Under the pieces are notes generated by a model. It worked only from the letters and a program-made list of their open reading frames with translations. It searched no databases and had not been told where the DNA came from. Positions 1 through 8,402 of a DNA stretch of 37,342 nt are shown here, in pieces. The position numbers and the translations under genes were made by a program. Every line of letters starts with the position of its first letter. The first letter of the stretch is position 1. Source of the stretch: Vulcanimicrobiota bacterium (lineage in GTDB: Bacteria > Vulcanimicrobiota > Vulcanimicrobiia > Vulcanimicrobiales > Vulcanimicrobiaceae); assembly GCA_003164495.1 (NCBI GenBank), contig PLTN01000191.1, forward strand, positions 63,512-100,853, read 5' to 3'.

Positions 1-783
1 ATACGTCAGGTTGCCGTTACCGCCGAGAATCGGGATGTCCACGCCGGCGTCGGTGATCCCGTGCAGCAACGTGCCGAACGGCGTTCCGGTCGACCACGCG
101 ACGATGGCATCCGGTTTGAGCGACATGATGTGCGCGATCTGCGCGCTCACGGTCACGTCGGTCGGGTTGAAATGCTCTTGCACGACCAGCGACAGCCCGG
201 CGTTCTCCGAACGGTGCGACGCTTCGACGAACGCGCGCTCCGCGTCCTGACCGCTGGCATCGGTCGACGTGATGATCGCGACGCGATTCCAGTGCTTGCC
301 GTGGAAGTAGCGCAGCGACGCGGTCGCGAGATCGTCGGTGCTGATGCTCGATGAGAACGTGTAGCTGTTGGCGACCGGATGGATACCGGGCGAGAAACAA
401 AACTGCACCGGTCCCGCCGCTTTGACGAGCGCCGCCATCGCATTGCACATCGCGACGACCGCGCTGCCGAGAATCACCGGCGGCTTCTTCGCGAGCGCGC
501 CGTTTGTCAACTGAATGGCGACTTGCGGATTGGACTGATCGTCCTGCACCGCAAAGTGGATCGGCCGGCCTTTGATGCCGCCCGTCTTGTTGACCATCTT
601 CTCGATGATCTGCAGCGACTGCAGCTCCGAGGTGCCCAGAAACGCCCCGCCGCCGGTGAGCGGCATGACGACCGGAATCTCAAACGGCTCGGCCGCGGTA
701 GCCGGCAGCGCGCTCGGCGAGGCGAGGAGCACCAGCGCGGCGGACAAGGCAGCGCCGGCCAGGCGCTTCGAGGGGATCAGCAT
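1..783 (-). CDS. Branched-chain amino acid type (Liv/type I) ABC substrate-binding protein, 3' end missing
   Basis: Read on the minus strand from ATG at 783 and open to the window edge, so the C-terminal part is missing (261 codons visible). It starts with a signal peptide (Lys-Arg, then an Ala/Leu-rich core ending near residue 30) and continues with the type I periplasmic-binding fold: an opening strand IPVVMPLTGGG, a segment IKGRPIHFAVQDDQSNP typical of the LivK/aromatic-receptor family, and later VAIITSTDASGQD. The family binds amino acids or small aromatic acids in the periplasm for ABC import. A GGAG stands about 10 nt before the ATG. It is divergent from the dehydrogenase at 848, with 64 bp between. 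No LivHMGF genes lie in the window, so the ligand and partner are unknown. Seen: signal peptide and fold motifs; inferred: aromatic-acid receptor from context. Confidence 0.85.
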   Translation of the reverse strand, partial: MLIPSKRLAGAALSAALVLLASPSALPATAAEPFEIPVVMPLTGGGAFLGTSELQSLQIIEKMVNKTGGIKGRPIHFAVQDDQSNPQVAIQLTNGALAKKPPVILGSAVVAMCNAMAALVKAAGPVQFCFSPGIHPVANSYTFSSSISTDDLATASLRYFHGKHWNRVAIITSTDASGQDAERAFVEASHRSENAGLSLVVQEHFNPTDVTVSAQIAHIMSLKPDAIVAWSTGTPFGTLLHGITDAGVDIPILGGNGNLTY

Positions 784-812
784 GCAGTGGTCTCCAAAAG
801 CTTCCAGGTACT

Positions 813-840
813 TTGCTTCTCGAATGATTTGGTGTACGAT
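813..840 (+). promoter_or_regulatory. Candidate sigma70-type promoter for the gene at 848, possibly leaderless
   Basis: TTGCTT (813-818), 16 nt spacer, TACGAT (835-840). Only 7 nt (GGGTTAA) separate the -10 box from the ATG at 848, so transcription would begin at or within a base or two of the start codon. No ribosome binding site is visible before this ATG. The -35 match is weak. Confidence 0.4.
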
Positions 841-847
841 GGGTTAA

Positions 848-2041
848 ATGCCTGCCCAAACCCTACGTCTCGGAGCGATCGGCCTCGGCCGGGCAGCAGC
901 GACGATGCTGCCGAGCCTGCTTGCCCATCCCCACGTACGGCTTACGGCAGCGGCCGACCCGAATCCCGAGGCGCGGGCGCGCTTCGAGGCCGATTTCGGC
1001 GGCACCACGTATGCGACGGCCGAGGAGCTGTGTGCATCCCCCGGCATCGATGCCGTCTACATTGCCAGCCCGCACCAGTTCCACGCCGCCGACGTGATGA
1101 CCGCGGCGCGCAACGGCAAGCACGCGATCGTCGAGAAACCGATGGCGCTCACGGTCGAGGAATGCCGCGCCATGACCGATTCCGCGGAGAGCAACGGCGT
1201 GGTGCTCGTCGTCGGCCACAGCGCGGGCTTCAACCCCACGATCAAGATGATTCGCGAACTCGTAGCGAGCGGCGAGGTCGGGCCGCTGCACATGATGACC
1301 AACCTCGTCTATACGAGCTTCCTCTACCGTCCGCGCCGTCCGGAGGAACTCGATACCGCGCAAGGCGGCGGCATCATGTTCAACCAGATCCCGCATCAGC
1401 TCGATCTCATCCGCGTCATTCACGGTGGTCCGCTGCAGAGCGCCTATGCCGTCACCGGCGTGTGGGATAAGACGCGACCGACCGAAGGCGCGATGACCGC
1501 GCTGCTGCAGTTCACCGACGGCGTTGCCGCATCGCTGACGTACAGCGGCTACGACCACTTCGACACCGATGAATTTCACGATTGGGTCAGCGAAGGCGGC
1601 GTAGAGAAAAAGCCGGCCTACGGCAAAGCGCGCCGCGAACTGCGCGCGTTCGCCACGCCGGCGGAGGAAGCGCGCGGCCGCACCGCCAGCGGTTTTGCCG
1701 GGCGCGGTATCGCAAAACCCAGCGGCCGGATGCACCACCCGCATTTCGGGCTGCTGCTCGTGAGCTGCGAAAAGGCCGATCTGCGCCCCTCGCCCGACGG
1801 CGTTCTGGTGTACGATGACGACGGCGTCCACGAGCTGATCGCTCCACCCGCGCGGACCTACCCGAACAAAGACGGCGTCATCGACGAATTCTACGATGCC
1901 ATCGTGAGCGGCGAGCCGCCGCTGCACGACGGCCGCTGGGGAATCGACACGATGGCCGCAGCCATCGCCCTGCTCCAAAGTGCGCGCGAACGGCGCATCA
2001 TCCCGCTCACCAACGAGGAACGGCCACATGCTTACCGCTGA
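848..2041 (+). CDS. Gfo/Idh/MocA oxidoreductase, phthalate 4,5-cis-dihydrodiol dehydrogenase-like
   Basis: 397 aa NAD(P)-dependent dehydrogenase. The Rossmann motif GAIGLG is at residues 9-14, the family EKP motif at 96-98, and the GGG..NQIPHQLDL substrate/catalytic stretch at about 173-187. Length and the segments SPHQFHA, YRPRRPEELDTAQGGG and SYSGYDHFD-like region resemble Pht4-type enzymes, which oxidise the cis-dihydrodiol made by phthalate dioxygenase to 4,5-dihydroxyphthalate. The stop codon overlaps the start of the Rieske oxygenase by 14 nt, so the two are translationally coupled, which is the expected partnership (dioxygenase makes the diol, this enzyme rearomatises it). The exact aromatic acid is inferred; isophthalate, terephthalate or another substrate cannot be excluded. 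Confidence 0.82.
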   Translation: MPAQTLRLGAIGLGRAAATMLPSLLAHPHVRLTAAADPNPEARARFEADFGGTTYATAEELCASPGIDAVYIASPHQFHAADVMTAARNGKHAIVEKPMALTVEECRAMTDSAESNGVVLVVGHSAGFNPTIKMIRELVASGEVGPLHMMTNLVYTSFLYRPRRPEELDTAQGGGIMFNQIPHQLDLIRVIHGGPLQSAYAVTGVWDKTRPTEGAMTALLQFTDGVAASLTYSGYDHFDTDEFHDWVSEGGVEKKPAYGKARRELRAFATPAEEARGRTASGFAGRGIAKPSGRMHHPHFGLLLVSCEKADLRPSPDGVLVYDDDGVHELIAPPARTYPNKDGVIDEFYDAIVSGEPPLHDGRWGIDTMAAAIALLQSARERRIIPLTNEERPHAYR

Positions 2042-3305
2042 AGAAAACACGCTTCTCACCAAAGTCACCGGCAACGCGCCGATGGGTCAGATGATGCGCC
2101 GTTACTGGGTGCCGGCCGCTCTCGCCGAAGAGGTCGCCGAACGCGATTGCACGCCCGTGCGCACGCAGATCTTCGGTGACCGGCTGGTGGTGTTCCGCGA
2201 CAGCGAAGGCAAACTCGGCGTCGTGGACGAGCGGTGCCCGCACCGTCTCGCGTCGCTCGCACTCGGACGCAACGAAGAGGGCGGCCTGCGCTGCATCTAT
2301 CACGGCTGGAAATTCAACACCGCCGGCGCATGCGTCGACATGCCGACCGAGCCCGGGTCGTTCGGCTTTCGCGATCGCATGAAACTGGCGAGCTACCCGG
2401 TGCGCGAAGCGGGCGGCATGGTGTGGACGTACTTAGGGCCGGCCGGCACCGAGCCCAAATTTCCGGAATACGATTGGATGAAGCTGCCGCGCGATCAGTA
2501 CGCGACGGTGAAGGTCGGCGAACGCGTCAACTACGCGCAGGCGATCGAAGGCGCGATCGATTCATCGCACTCCTGGTTCTTGCATCAGGGCATCATCTGG
2601 GATTGGAAGAAACGCGCCGAGACCTCGATGGACACCTCGCCCAAGATGGAGTGCGAGGACACGAGCTACGGCTTCCGTTACGCTGCGATCCGCAGGCCGA
2701 CGACGAATCCCGATACCGAGAAATACGTGCGCGTAACGATCTTCCTCGTGCCGTTCACGGCGTTCATTCCGCGCCCGCTCGAAAAATCGCAGAACTGCCA
2801 CATCCAGGTGTTCGTGCCCGTGGATAACGAGCGCACGATCTTCTACGGCGTGTTCTTCAGCCAAGACGGCAGCCCGGTCGACGAAACCGAAACGCGCCGC
2901 AAACACCACCTCGTCCCCGGCGTCGACCTCGACCGCAATTGGTATAGATTCGCCACCGAAGAGAACTGGTTCAACCAGGACCGCGAGGCGATGAAGAACG
3001 GCAGCTACACCGGAATCAACGGCTTCTCCAATCAGGACATGGCGTGTCAGGAATCGATGGGGCCGATCGTCGACCGCACCCAAGAACATCTCGGCACATC
3101 CGACATCGCGATCATCCGCATGCGCAAGCGCATGCTCGAAGCCGTAGGCCTCTTTCAAGCCGGCAAACCGTTAATCGGCCTCGACCCGAACCTCCCCTAC
3201 GATAAAATCCGCACCGAACAACTCATCATCCCGATCGATCAACCCTGGCAAACCGTCGGCAACTACGCCGGGGAATACACCCCAAAAGTAGCGACGCCAG
3301 CGTAA
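2028..3305 (+). CDS. Rieske [2Fe-2S] ring-hydroxylating oxygenase, phthalate 4,5-dioxygenase-like
   Basis: 425 aa. The Rieske cluster motif is complete: C70-x-H72 and C89-x2-H92 with 16 residues between. The mononuclear iron site shows D178 and H181-x4-H186 (AIDSSHSWFLH). The N-terminus (LLTKV..PMGQMMRRYWVPA) is typical of the phthalate/vanillate oxygenase group, single-component alpha subunits that insert O2 into an aromatic acid. ATG 2028 is chosen because GAGGAA lies 7 nt upstream and the family begins there; an upstream in-frame ATG at 1980 lies inside the dehydrogenase gene without a ribosome site. No reductase gene is in the window, so electrons must come from a component encoded elsewhere. 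Substrate assignment rests on the adjacent dihydrodiol dehydrogenase. Confidence 0.85.
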   Translation: MLTAEENTLLTKVTGNAPMGQMMRRYWVPAALAEEVAERDCTPVRTQIFGDRLVVFRDSEGKLGVVDERCPHRLASLALGRNEEGGLRCIYHGWKFNTAGACVDMPTEPGSFGFRDRMKLASYPVREAGGMVWTYLGPAGTEPKFPEYDWMKLPRDQYATVKVGERVNYAQAIEGAIDSSHSWFLHQGIIWDWKKRAETSMDTSPKMECEDTSYGFRYAAIRRPTTNPDTEKYVRVTIFLVPFTAFIPRPLEKSQNCHIQVFVPVDNERTIFYGVFFSQDGSPVDETETRRKHHLVPGVDLDRNWYRFATEENWFNQDREAMKNGSYTGINGFSNQDMACQESMGPIVDRTQEHLGTSDIAIIRMRKRMLEAVGLFQAGKPLIGLDPNLPYDKIRTEQLIIPIDQPWQTVGNYAGEYTPKVATPA

Positions 3306-3360
3306 CGCATCCTGAGGGTTAGAGGCGCCTCCTCAACTACCCAATGTCATTAACTACCGA

Positions 3361-3434
3361 ATGTCATTCCGAGCGAAGTGCCGCAGGCACGTGGTCGAGG
3401 AACGCGCCCAAGGGCGCTCCACTCGGAATGACAT
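3361..3434. repeat. Dispersed TGTCATTCCGAG-type repeat, paired copy forming a long inverted repeat
   Basis: Arms ATGTCATTCCGAG (3361-3373) and CTCGGAATGACAT (3422-3434) are perfect 13-bp reverse complements. The interior has two further small stems: GTGCC-GCA-GGCAC and GCGCCC-AA-GGGCGC. A short fragment of the same sequence (CAATGTCATTA) lies just upstream near 3342. Same family as the copies at 4811, 21484, 24110, 25338, 32006 and 37316. The rest of the 3306-3588 gap holds nothing else I recognise. Confidence 0.8.
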
Positions 3435-3588
3435 AGGGCACTTTCCTTCTCTCAGGCTCCGCGTTTGTTCACGAGATGGCGTTCTCCCGAGAGCGCTTTC
3501 CCCGCCCGACGGTAACGCCACGCCAACCACCCGCCAGCCGGTCTCGTGGGGGAAGGAAAGTTTCTCAGGCTCGCTCCAAAGCCGTCAC

Positions 3589-4806
3589 ATGAGCACCACG
3601 CTGCCCAAGAAGCGGTTGATTCTCGGCCTGCTTTGGACGGCTTTTTTCGTTGCCTACCTCGACCGGACGAACATCTCGGTCGCGGGGCCGACGATGATGA
3701 AAGCGCTCGCCATGTCGCCGCAGACGTTCGGCTACGTCCTGGCGTCGTTCACGGCCGGTTACGCGCTGATGCAGATCCCCGGCGGCATGTTCGCCGATCG
3801 CTTCGGCGCGAAACGCATGCTGATCATCGCCCTGCTGGTCTGGTCGCTGTTCACGGGACTGACGGGCCTGGCCGTTTCGGTCGGAATGCTCATCGCGGTG
3901 CGCTTCTTCTTCGGCGTCGGCGAAGGGCTCGAGAACGGCGCGCACTTCAAGGCGATCGGCGACACGTTCGCCTCGCACGAACGCTCGGCCGCCAGCGGCA
4001 TCTTCCATACCGCACTCGCGCTCGGCCCAGCGTTTGTGGCGCCGATTGCGGCGCTGACGATCGCGAACTTCGGCTGGCAAACGCTGTTTCTGCTCTTCAC
4101 GATTCCGGGCGTGCTCGTCGCGGCGTTGATTTGGGGATTCTTCCCGGCGGTGACGGGCAACCCCAATGCAGATCGTGCGGAAGACGCGGGCGGCGGAGCG
4201 GCATCGTTCGGCGAGATGATCGCACGCCCGCTGGCGTGGCTGCCGTTTGCCGCATACTTGCTATTCAACGTGGCGTTCTGGGGTCTGCTGAACTGGATGC
4301 CCTCGTACCTGAGCGCGGAACGGCACATCGACTTGAAATCGCTCGGCGCGATCGCGTCGATTCCGTATCTGTGCGGCTTCTGCGGGCTCCTGATTCTCGG
4401 ATATCTCGGTAAGGGGTTGCTGTACCGCTATCGCCCGCTGTTGTTAGGCGGAAGTTATCTGCTGGCGGGGCTCGGGTTATATCTTGCGTTCACCGCGGAT
4501 AACGTCGTCAGCAGCGTTGCCGGCCTCTCGTTCGGTGCGTTTTTTCTCTACGGCGGATTCGGCCCGTTCTGGGCCGTCGCACTCGACGTCGTGCCCGGAA
4601 AGCTGCGCGGCACATTCAGCGGTTTCGTCAACTTCGGCGGTCAAATCGGCGGCTTCTTCTCACCGATCGTCGTCGGCACGATCGTGCAAAACACCAAGTC
4701 GTATTCCGGCGGCTTCGTCTTCATGATCGGCGCACTGATTCTCGCCGGCGCGACGATGGTCGCCATCCAGCAAGGCCAACGCTTACCACAACCCGCCCCC
4801 GCGTAG
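3589..4806 (+). CDS. MFS transporter, anion:cation symporter (phthalate permease/ACS) type
   Basis: 405 aa integral membrane protein with about 12 hydrophobic segments. The first segment runs into YLDRTNISVAGPTM, the hallmark of the ACS family (phthalate, tartrate, glucarate, galactonate permeases), and MFS motif A appears as GGMFADRFGAKR between TM2 and TM3. These carriers bring organic anions in with protons. The ATG at 3589 is chosen because the first TM helix begins just after it; the open frame reaches back to 3361 only through repeat DNA. No clear ribosome site precedes it (a GGAAGGAAAG stands 29 nt upstream). It follows the ring-hydroxylation pair on the same strand, so uptake of its aromatic acid is the likely job. 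It faces the class II aldolase gene, with a repeat between. Confidence 0.82.
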   Translation: MSTTLPKKRLILGLLWTAFFVAYLDRTNISVAGPTMMKALAMSPQTFGYVLASFTAGYALMQIPGGMFADRFGAKRMLIIALLVWSLFTGLTGLAVSVGMLIAVRFFFGVGEGLENGAHFKAIGDTFASHERSAASGIFHTALALGPAFVAPIAALTIANFGWQTLFLLFTIPGVLVAALIWGFFPAVTGNPNADRAEDAGGGAASFGEMIARPLAWLPFAAYLLFNVAFWGLLNWMPSYLSAERHIDLKSLGAIASIPYLCGFCGLLILGYLGKGLLYRYRPLLLGGSYLLAGLGLYLAFTADNVVSSVAGLSFGAFFLYGGFGPFWAVALDVVPGKLRGTFSGFVNFGGQIGGFFSPIVVGTIVQNTKSYSGGFVFMIGALILAGATMVAIQQGQRLPQPAPA

Positions 4807-4810
4807 CCCG

Positions 4811-4878
4811 TTGTCGTCCCGAGCTCGTCGAGGAACCGCTACGATCGGGGCGGCCATTCGACAAGTTCAGGATGACAA
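4811..4878. repeat. Dispersed repeat, paired copy between convergent genes; supplies the stop codon of the aldolase gene
   Basis: Left arm TTGTCGTCCCGAGCTCGTCGA (4811-4831 region) and right arm TCGACAAGTTCAGGATGACA (from 4858) are reverse complements over 21 nt with four mismatches. The minus-strand class II aldolase gene ends inside the right arm (TGA at 4867-4869). The element could fold as a bidirectional 3'-end hairpin for the MFS gene and the aldolase gene. Confidence 0.8.
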
Positions 4879-5628
4879 TGGCGCGTATCCCCCGGGCTCG
4901 TAGTCAAAGCCGGCCCGTCGCGTCCAGTACTCCCACGCCCGCTGATTGCCGGTACCGCCGCGGTTTGCGCTGGCGGGGCCGATCTCACCGTCAGAGAGCG
5001 TCTTCACCGCTCCCAAGCGCAGCGCGTCGAGATAAATTTTCGCGTTTCGCGGCATGTAGACCGCGATCGTGACGGCCTCAAGCAGCGACGAGGCTGCGGC
5101 GGCAAAGCCGTGTCCGCGCATGAGTACAACCTTGTTGGGGCCAAGCCGCGCTGCCAAAGCGCGACCGTGGTCCATGTTTTGCACGAGAAGGTTCGTCGCG
5201 TCGCCGAACTGTTCGTCGATATCCCATACCGGCGCATGTTTACCAATGCTCTTTGCCGCGCCGAGCACCGGCCGCAGCGGCGTCTCGGAAACGGTAAACG
5301 GCAGCACTTCATCCGCGTGCGAATGAACGACGGCACCAACGTCCGGCCGCGCTTCGTAGATGGCCGCGTGGATGAAGCGCTCGATGTAGCGCTCGCGCTG
5401 GTCGCCGTCGGACGGATTGCCGGCGAGATCGAGTTCCATGATGTCTTCGATGGTGACCAACTCCGGACTGCGCGCGCGAGAGAGCAAAAAGTGGTCGCGA
5501 TGATCCGGATGGCGCACACTGACATGCCCGAACGTATCCACGACGTTTTCATGGGCCAGAATGCGGTTGGCAATCATGAGATCGCGCTTGATACGCGGCA
5601 GTTCACTACCTTCGGGCATGTAAGGCAT
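4867..5628 (-). CDS. Class II aldolase/adducin family protein, candidate dihydroxy-aromatic acid decarboxylase
   Basis: 253 aa. Zinc-ligand signature of class II aldolases: VVHSHADEV (His-x-His) in mid-protein and LMRGHGFAAA further on, the third His; acidic residues precede the first pair as in L-fuculose-1-phosphate aldolase. Members of this fold are sugar-phosphate aldolases, but some act as metal-dependent decarboxylases of hydroxy-aromatic acids, including 3,4-dihydroxyphthalate decarboxylase of Gram-positive phthalate degraders. Lying beside a phthalate-type dioxygenase pair, decarboxylation of a dihydroxy-aromatic acid is the favoured inference. ATG 5628 has GAGGAA 7 nt upstream. The last residues (..APLSS) and the stop are encoded by the repeat arm at 4858-4878. 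It follows the NMT1-like binding protein by 47 nt and probably shares its mRNA. Confidence 0.75.
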   Translation of the reverse strand: MPYMPEGSELPRIKRDLMIANRILAHENVVDTFGHVSVRHPDHRDHFLLSRARSPELVTIEDIMELDLAGNPSDGDQRERYIERFIHAAIYEARPDVGAVVHSHADEVLPFTVSETPLRPVLGAAKSIGKHAPVWDIDEQFGDATNLLVQNMDHGRALAARLGPNKVVLMRGHGFAAAASSLLEAVTIAVYMPRNAKIYLDALRLGAVKTLSDGEIGPASANRGGTGNQRAWEYWTRRAGFDYEPGGYAPLSS

Positions 5629-5675
5629 ATTGCGTTCCTCGATGGATCGCCCCTGGGCATCGCCGTTGTGCGCGC

Positions 5676-6617
5676 CTACGACGCGTAGAATTCGTCGTAC
5701 GTCACCGGCCGTTGCAGCATGCCGTATTTTGCGGCGAGGCGCAGCGTTGCATCGACGTAGCTGCGCTCGTTGCGGATTGCGAACAACCGGCGTTGTTGCG
5801 CGGAAACAATAGTCGGGTCGACTTTCGTTATGCGCGCGATGATATCGGCGGCTTGCCGGGCGTGCGTGTTGGCCCAGCGCGCGGTCGCGTAGATTGCCCC
5901 GACCAGACGCTTTGCCGTCTCGGGGTCGTTCTGCAGCCACGCCTTCGAGGTGAACCACACGGTCGTCGCGAGTTCGGGCGCGAGCGCGATGTACGTATCG
6001 GCAAAGTCGCGGATGAGGCCGGCGCGCATCGCGTCGGTCTTGGCGGGCTCGACGATGAAGCCGGCTTGGATCGTGCCGCGCTGCAGCGCCGCGCCGATCT
6101 CGGAGAACGGCAGTTCGATGTACTTGATGCTCGTGCGCGGTACCCCGTTCGCGTCGAGCCACGCCCACAAACTGAGCTGATTGAAATCCCCCAGCGAGCC
6201 GACGCCGATCGTCGCGCCGGCCAGATCTCTCGGCGATCGGATCGGTGAGGTTTTCGCCACGACGACATTCGGATTGGCGACCTGCTTCGTGTAGATGCAG
6301 GCCGGCGCGATCATCTGGAGCGGTATTCCGCGCGCGATCGCAACCGCGAGCGCAAACGGATTCACCTCGCCCACGTCGAGATCGCCGCCGATCACGGCTT
6401 GAACGATCGTTGCGCCGTTGTTGAGCGTTTGCACCACGGGCGTGATGCCGGTGCTCGCGAAGATGCCGGCCTCGGCACCGTAGTACGCTTCAGCCGACGG
6501 TTCGATCGGGATCGTGCCCATGCGCACCGTCGACGCCGGCTGGGCCGATGCGGGCCGCGCGGCAGCAACGATTCCGCCGGCGATCAAACGCATCGCGGCG
6601 GAACGCGGCAGGCTCAC
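5676..6617 (-). CDS. NMT1/SsuA-like ABC substrate-binding protein (orphan)
   Basis: 313 aa periplasmic receptor of the PBP2 (sulfonate/nitrate/thiamine-precursor) type: signal peptide up to about residue 26 (ending ARPASAQ), then VRMGTIPIEPSAEAYYGAEAGIF, a first strand-helix unit characteristic of the family, GGDLDVGEVNPFALAVAIARG, and a domain-two LAGATIGVGSLGDFNQLSLWAWL. The start is GTG at 6617, 10 nt after the stop of the small ORF upstream, so the two may be co-transcribed. No ATPase or permease gene is adjacent, so it must share an ABC membrane pair encoded elsewhere (for example the one at 17.2-18.8 kb). The next gene downstream is the class II aldolase, suggesting the ligand is a related aromatic or organic acid; the ligand itself cannot be read from the sequence. 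Confidence 0.82.
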   Translation of the reverse strand: MSLPRSAAMRLIAGGIVAAARPASAQPASTVRMGTIPIEPSAEAYYGAEAGIFASTGITPVVQTLNNGATIVQAVIGGDLDVGEVNPFALAVAIARGIPLQMIAPACIYTKQVANPNVVVAKTSPIRSPRDLAGATIGVGSLGDFNQLSLWAWLDANGVPRTSIKYIELPFSEIGAALQRGTIQAGFIVEPAKTDAMRAGLIRDFADTYIALAPELATTVWFTSKAWLQNDPETAKRLVGAIYATARWANTHARQAADIIARITKVDPTIVSAQQRRLFAIRNERSYVDATLRLAAKYGMLQRPVTYDEFYAS

Positions 6618-6627
6618 CGGTGACGTG

Positions 6628-6948
6628 CTAGACGCGCACCGAGATGATGAACCACGCTGCGCCGAGCACGCGCCGCTGGCCCTTGGTGAGCAAACCGAAG
6701 ATCTCGCTGCGGACGTCGTCGGCGATGCTCTTCCCCAAACGCAAGCCGATGAGCAGTTTGCGAATGCCTTGGAACTGGTCGCTGGTCAAGTTGAGGATCG
6801 CCGTCCCTTCGGTCGAGGGAAAGTTGTCCTGCGGCGACATAGCCGGCGCTTGAAAACGCGGCAGACGTGGGGCGGTACCGCTGGCGGTCGCCCCGCCGGC
6901 AGGCGTGCCGCCGGTAGCCGGGAGACCGACCTTGTTCACATTGCTCAC
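6628..6948 (-). CDS. Small protein of unknown function
   Basis: 106 aa from GTG 6948, ending with TAG 10 nt before the start of the binding-protein gene. The N-terminal 50 residues are Gly/Ala/Pro/Thr-rich and probably disordered; the second half (LTSDQFQGIRKLLIGLRLGKS..EIFGLLTKGQRRVLG) looks like amphipathic helices with two LTxxQ-like turns faintly recalling Spy/CpxP proteins, which is too weak to assign. No signal peptide and no clear ribosome site. Kept because its composition looks coding and it sits tightly upstream of a real gene on the same strand. It could be a chance ORF. Confidence 0.4.
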   Translation of the reverse strand: MSNVNKVGLPATGGTPAGGATASGTAPRLPRFQAPAMSPQDNFPSTEGTAILNLTSDQFQGIRKLLIGLRLGKSIADDVRSEIFGLLTKGQRRVLGAAWFIISVRV

Positions 6949-7039
6949 ATGAATACTTTCGACCGGATGGCGCTGGAAGTCCAGCCTTCGCGACCGGCGG
7001 CCCAGGCCTTTCTCCGGCGCGGATTAAAGTTTTGCCTTT

Positions 7040-8182
7040 ATGAGGATTTTACGAACGGTGAGTTGCACCGCCGTTATAACGGCGGTGGTCTTTGCGTTGG
7101 CGGCAACGGCCTTCGCGGCGACCCGTCCCGTCGTCACGCAAGACTGGTTCTACGTCGGCGGCCACTACGAAGGCACGCCCCAAGGCACCATCCTGACCGG
7201 GCAAATGTACACCCAGGTGTTCACCCCCGTTCACGTGACCCACAAGTATCCGATCATCCTCATTCACGGCGGCGGCGGCACCGGCGCCACCTACGAGAAA
7301 ACGGCCGACGGCCGGCCGGGCTGGGCGTACGACTACGCCGGCCGCGGCTTCCGCGTGTACGTCGTCGATCAGCCCGCTCGCGGACGCTCGATCCAAGATG
7401 ACTCCGTCGACGGTCCGCTGGTGCGCGATACGGTGAAGTCGCTCGAGGAGCGCCTCACCATTCCGCAAGACTTCAATCTCTGGCCGCAAGCGAAGCTGCA
7501 CACGCAGTGGCCCGGCACCGGCAAACCCGGCGACAAATACTTCGATGCCTTCATGGCCACGCGCGTCATGTCGCTCAAGGACAACGGCAAGATGGAAGAG
7601 CTGACGACGCATGCGGTCGTCGCGCTGCTCGATAAGATCGGCCCGGCGATCGTTCAGACGCATTCACAATCCGGCGCGTACGGCTGGCGCATCGCCGACG
7701 CGCGCCCGAAGCTCGTCAAAGCGCTGATTCAAGTCGAACCCAACGGCCCGCCGTACAAGGAGACGACCTACATCGGGCCGCCGGAGTATTTCGGTAAGGA
7801 GACGATCGGACGTCCGTGGGGACTCACCAGCGGACCGCTGACGTTTTCTCCGCCGGTCGCCGATGCCGCCGATTTGAACTTCGCGCAACAGGCGAAGGCC
7901 GATGGACCGGGTCTCGTGCGCTGCTGGGTGCAAGCGCCCCCGATCCATCAGCTCCCCGTGCTCGCAACCGTGAAAATTCTCATGGTCACGAGCGAGGCGT
8001 CATACCACGCGCCCTACGATCACTGCACGTCGCGCTTTCTCACGCAGGCCGGGGTGAAACACGATTGGATTCACCTGGCCGCCGTCGGTATTCACGGCAA
8101 CGCGCACGATATGATGCTCGAGAAAAACAGCGCGGCCATCTCCGCGGTGATGGCCGACTGGCTCGTGAGCAAGGGACTCTAG
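7040..8182 (+). CDS. Secreted alpha/beta-hydrolase, esterase-713-like
   Basis: 380 aa. A signal peptide covers residues 1-26 (MRILRTVS.. hydrophobic core, cleavage after AFA). Then YPIILIHGGGGTGATYE, the oxyanion-hole strand, and THSQSGAYGW, whose second Ser is the likely nucleophile (G/T-H-S-x-S-G instead of the usual GxSxG), and AVGIHGNAHDMM near the C-terminus with the likely catalytic His. This layout resembles the Alcaligenes esterase 713 group of periplasmic esterases. It would hydrolyse an ester outside the cytoplasm; given the neighbours, an aromatic ester is plausible but not shown. The start at 7040 has no strong ribosome site. Its stop codon overlaps that of the small membrane protein on the other strand by 4 nt. 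Confidence 0.78.
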   Translation: MRILRTVSCTAVITAVVFALAATAFAATRPVVTQDWFYVGGHYEGTPQGTILTGQMYTQVFTPVHVTHKYPIILIHGGGGTGATYEKTADGRPGWAYDYAGRGFRVYVVDQPARGRSIQDDSVDGPLVRDTVKSLEERLTIPQDFNLWPQAKLHTQWPGTGKPGDKYFDAFMATRVMSLKDNGKMEELTTHAVVALLDKIGPAIVQTHSQSGAYGWRIADARPKLVKALIQVEPNGPPYKETTYIGPPEYFGKETIGRPWGLTSGPLTFSPPVADAADLNFAQQAKADGPGLVRCWVQAPPIHQLPVLATVKILMVTSEASYHAPYDHCTSRFLTQAGVKHDWIHLAAVGIHGNAHDMMLEKNSAAISAVMADWLVSKGL

Positions 8183-8337
8183 ACTCGCGCCCCGCGCCCG
8201 GTGACGATGTTGAAGATCAACAGCACAACGGCGATGACGAGCAGCAAATGAATGAATCCGCCGGCGATGTGCAGCGTGAAGCCCAAGAGCCAAAAAACGA
8301 ACAATACGACGATGATGGCCCAAATAAGTCCAGCCAT
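8179..8337 (-). CDS. Lmo0937-family (DUF5670-like) small membrane protein
   Basis: 52 aa, almost entirely two hydrophobic helices: MAGLIWAIIVVLFVFWLLGF, a short turn with HIAGGFIH, then LLLVIAVVLLIFNIV and a basic end GRGARV. This matches the short membrane proteins annotated as Lmo0937 family, widespread and often stress-induced, function unknown. The ATG at 8337 has AAGGGGA about 6 nt upstream; an in-frame upstream extension lacks a ribosome site and is rejected. The stop overlaps the esterase stop (CTAG, shared 4 nt). Confidence 0.78.
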   Translation of the reverse strand: MAGLIWAIIVVLFVFWLLGFTLHIAGGFIHLLLVIAVVLLIFNIVTGRGARV

Positions 8338-8402
8338 GGTTTCCCCTTCGTAGTGCGACGCAAGCGCGTCCTGAGTACTAGGGTCCCCCGGCAAGTCACC
8401 GG

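Noticed and set aside
863-2074. 403-codon open frame on the minus strand opposite the dihydrodiol dehydrogenase
   Set aside because: Arg/Ala/Val-rich translation without motifs; an antisense shadow of a clearly homologous gene in high-GC DNA.
3361-3434. Possible CRISPR-like or phage attachment repeat
   Set aside because: Only inverted, irregularly spaced copies spread over the window; no spacers, cas genes, integrase or tRNA target.
3361-3588. Upstream extension of the MFS gene
   Set aside because: The extra residues come from repeat DNA and precede a normal first transmembrane helix.
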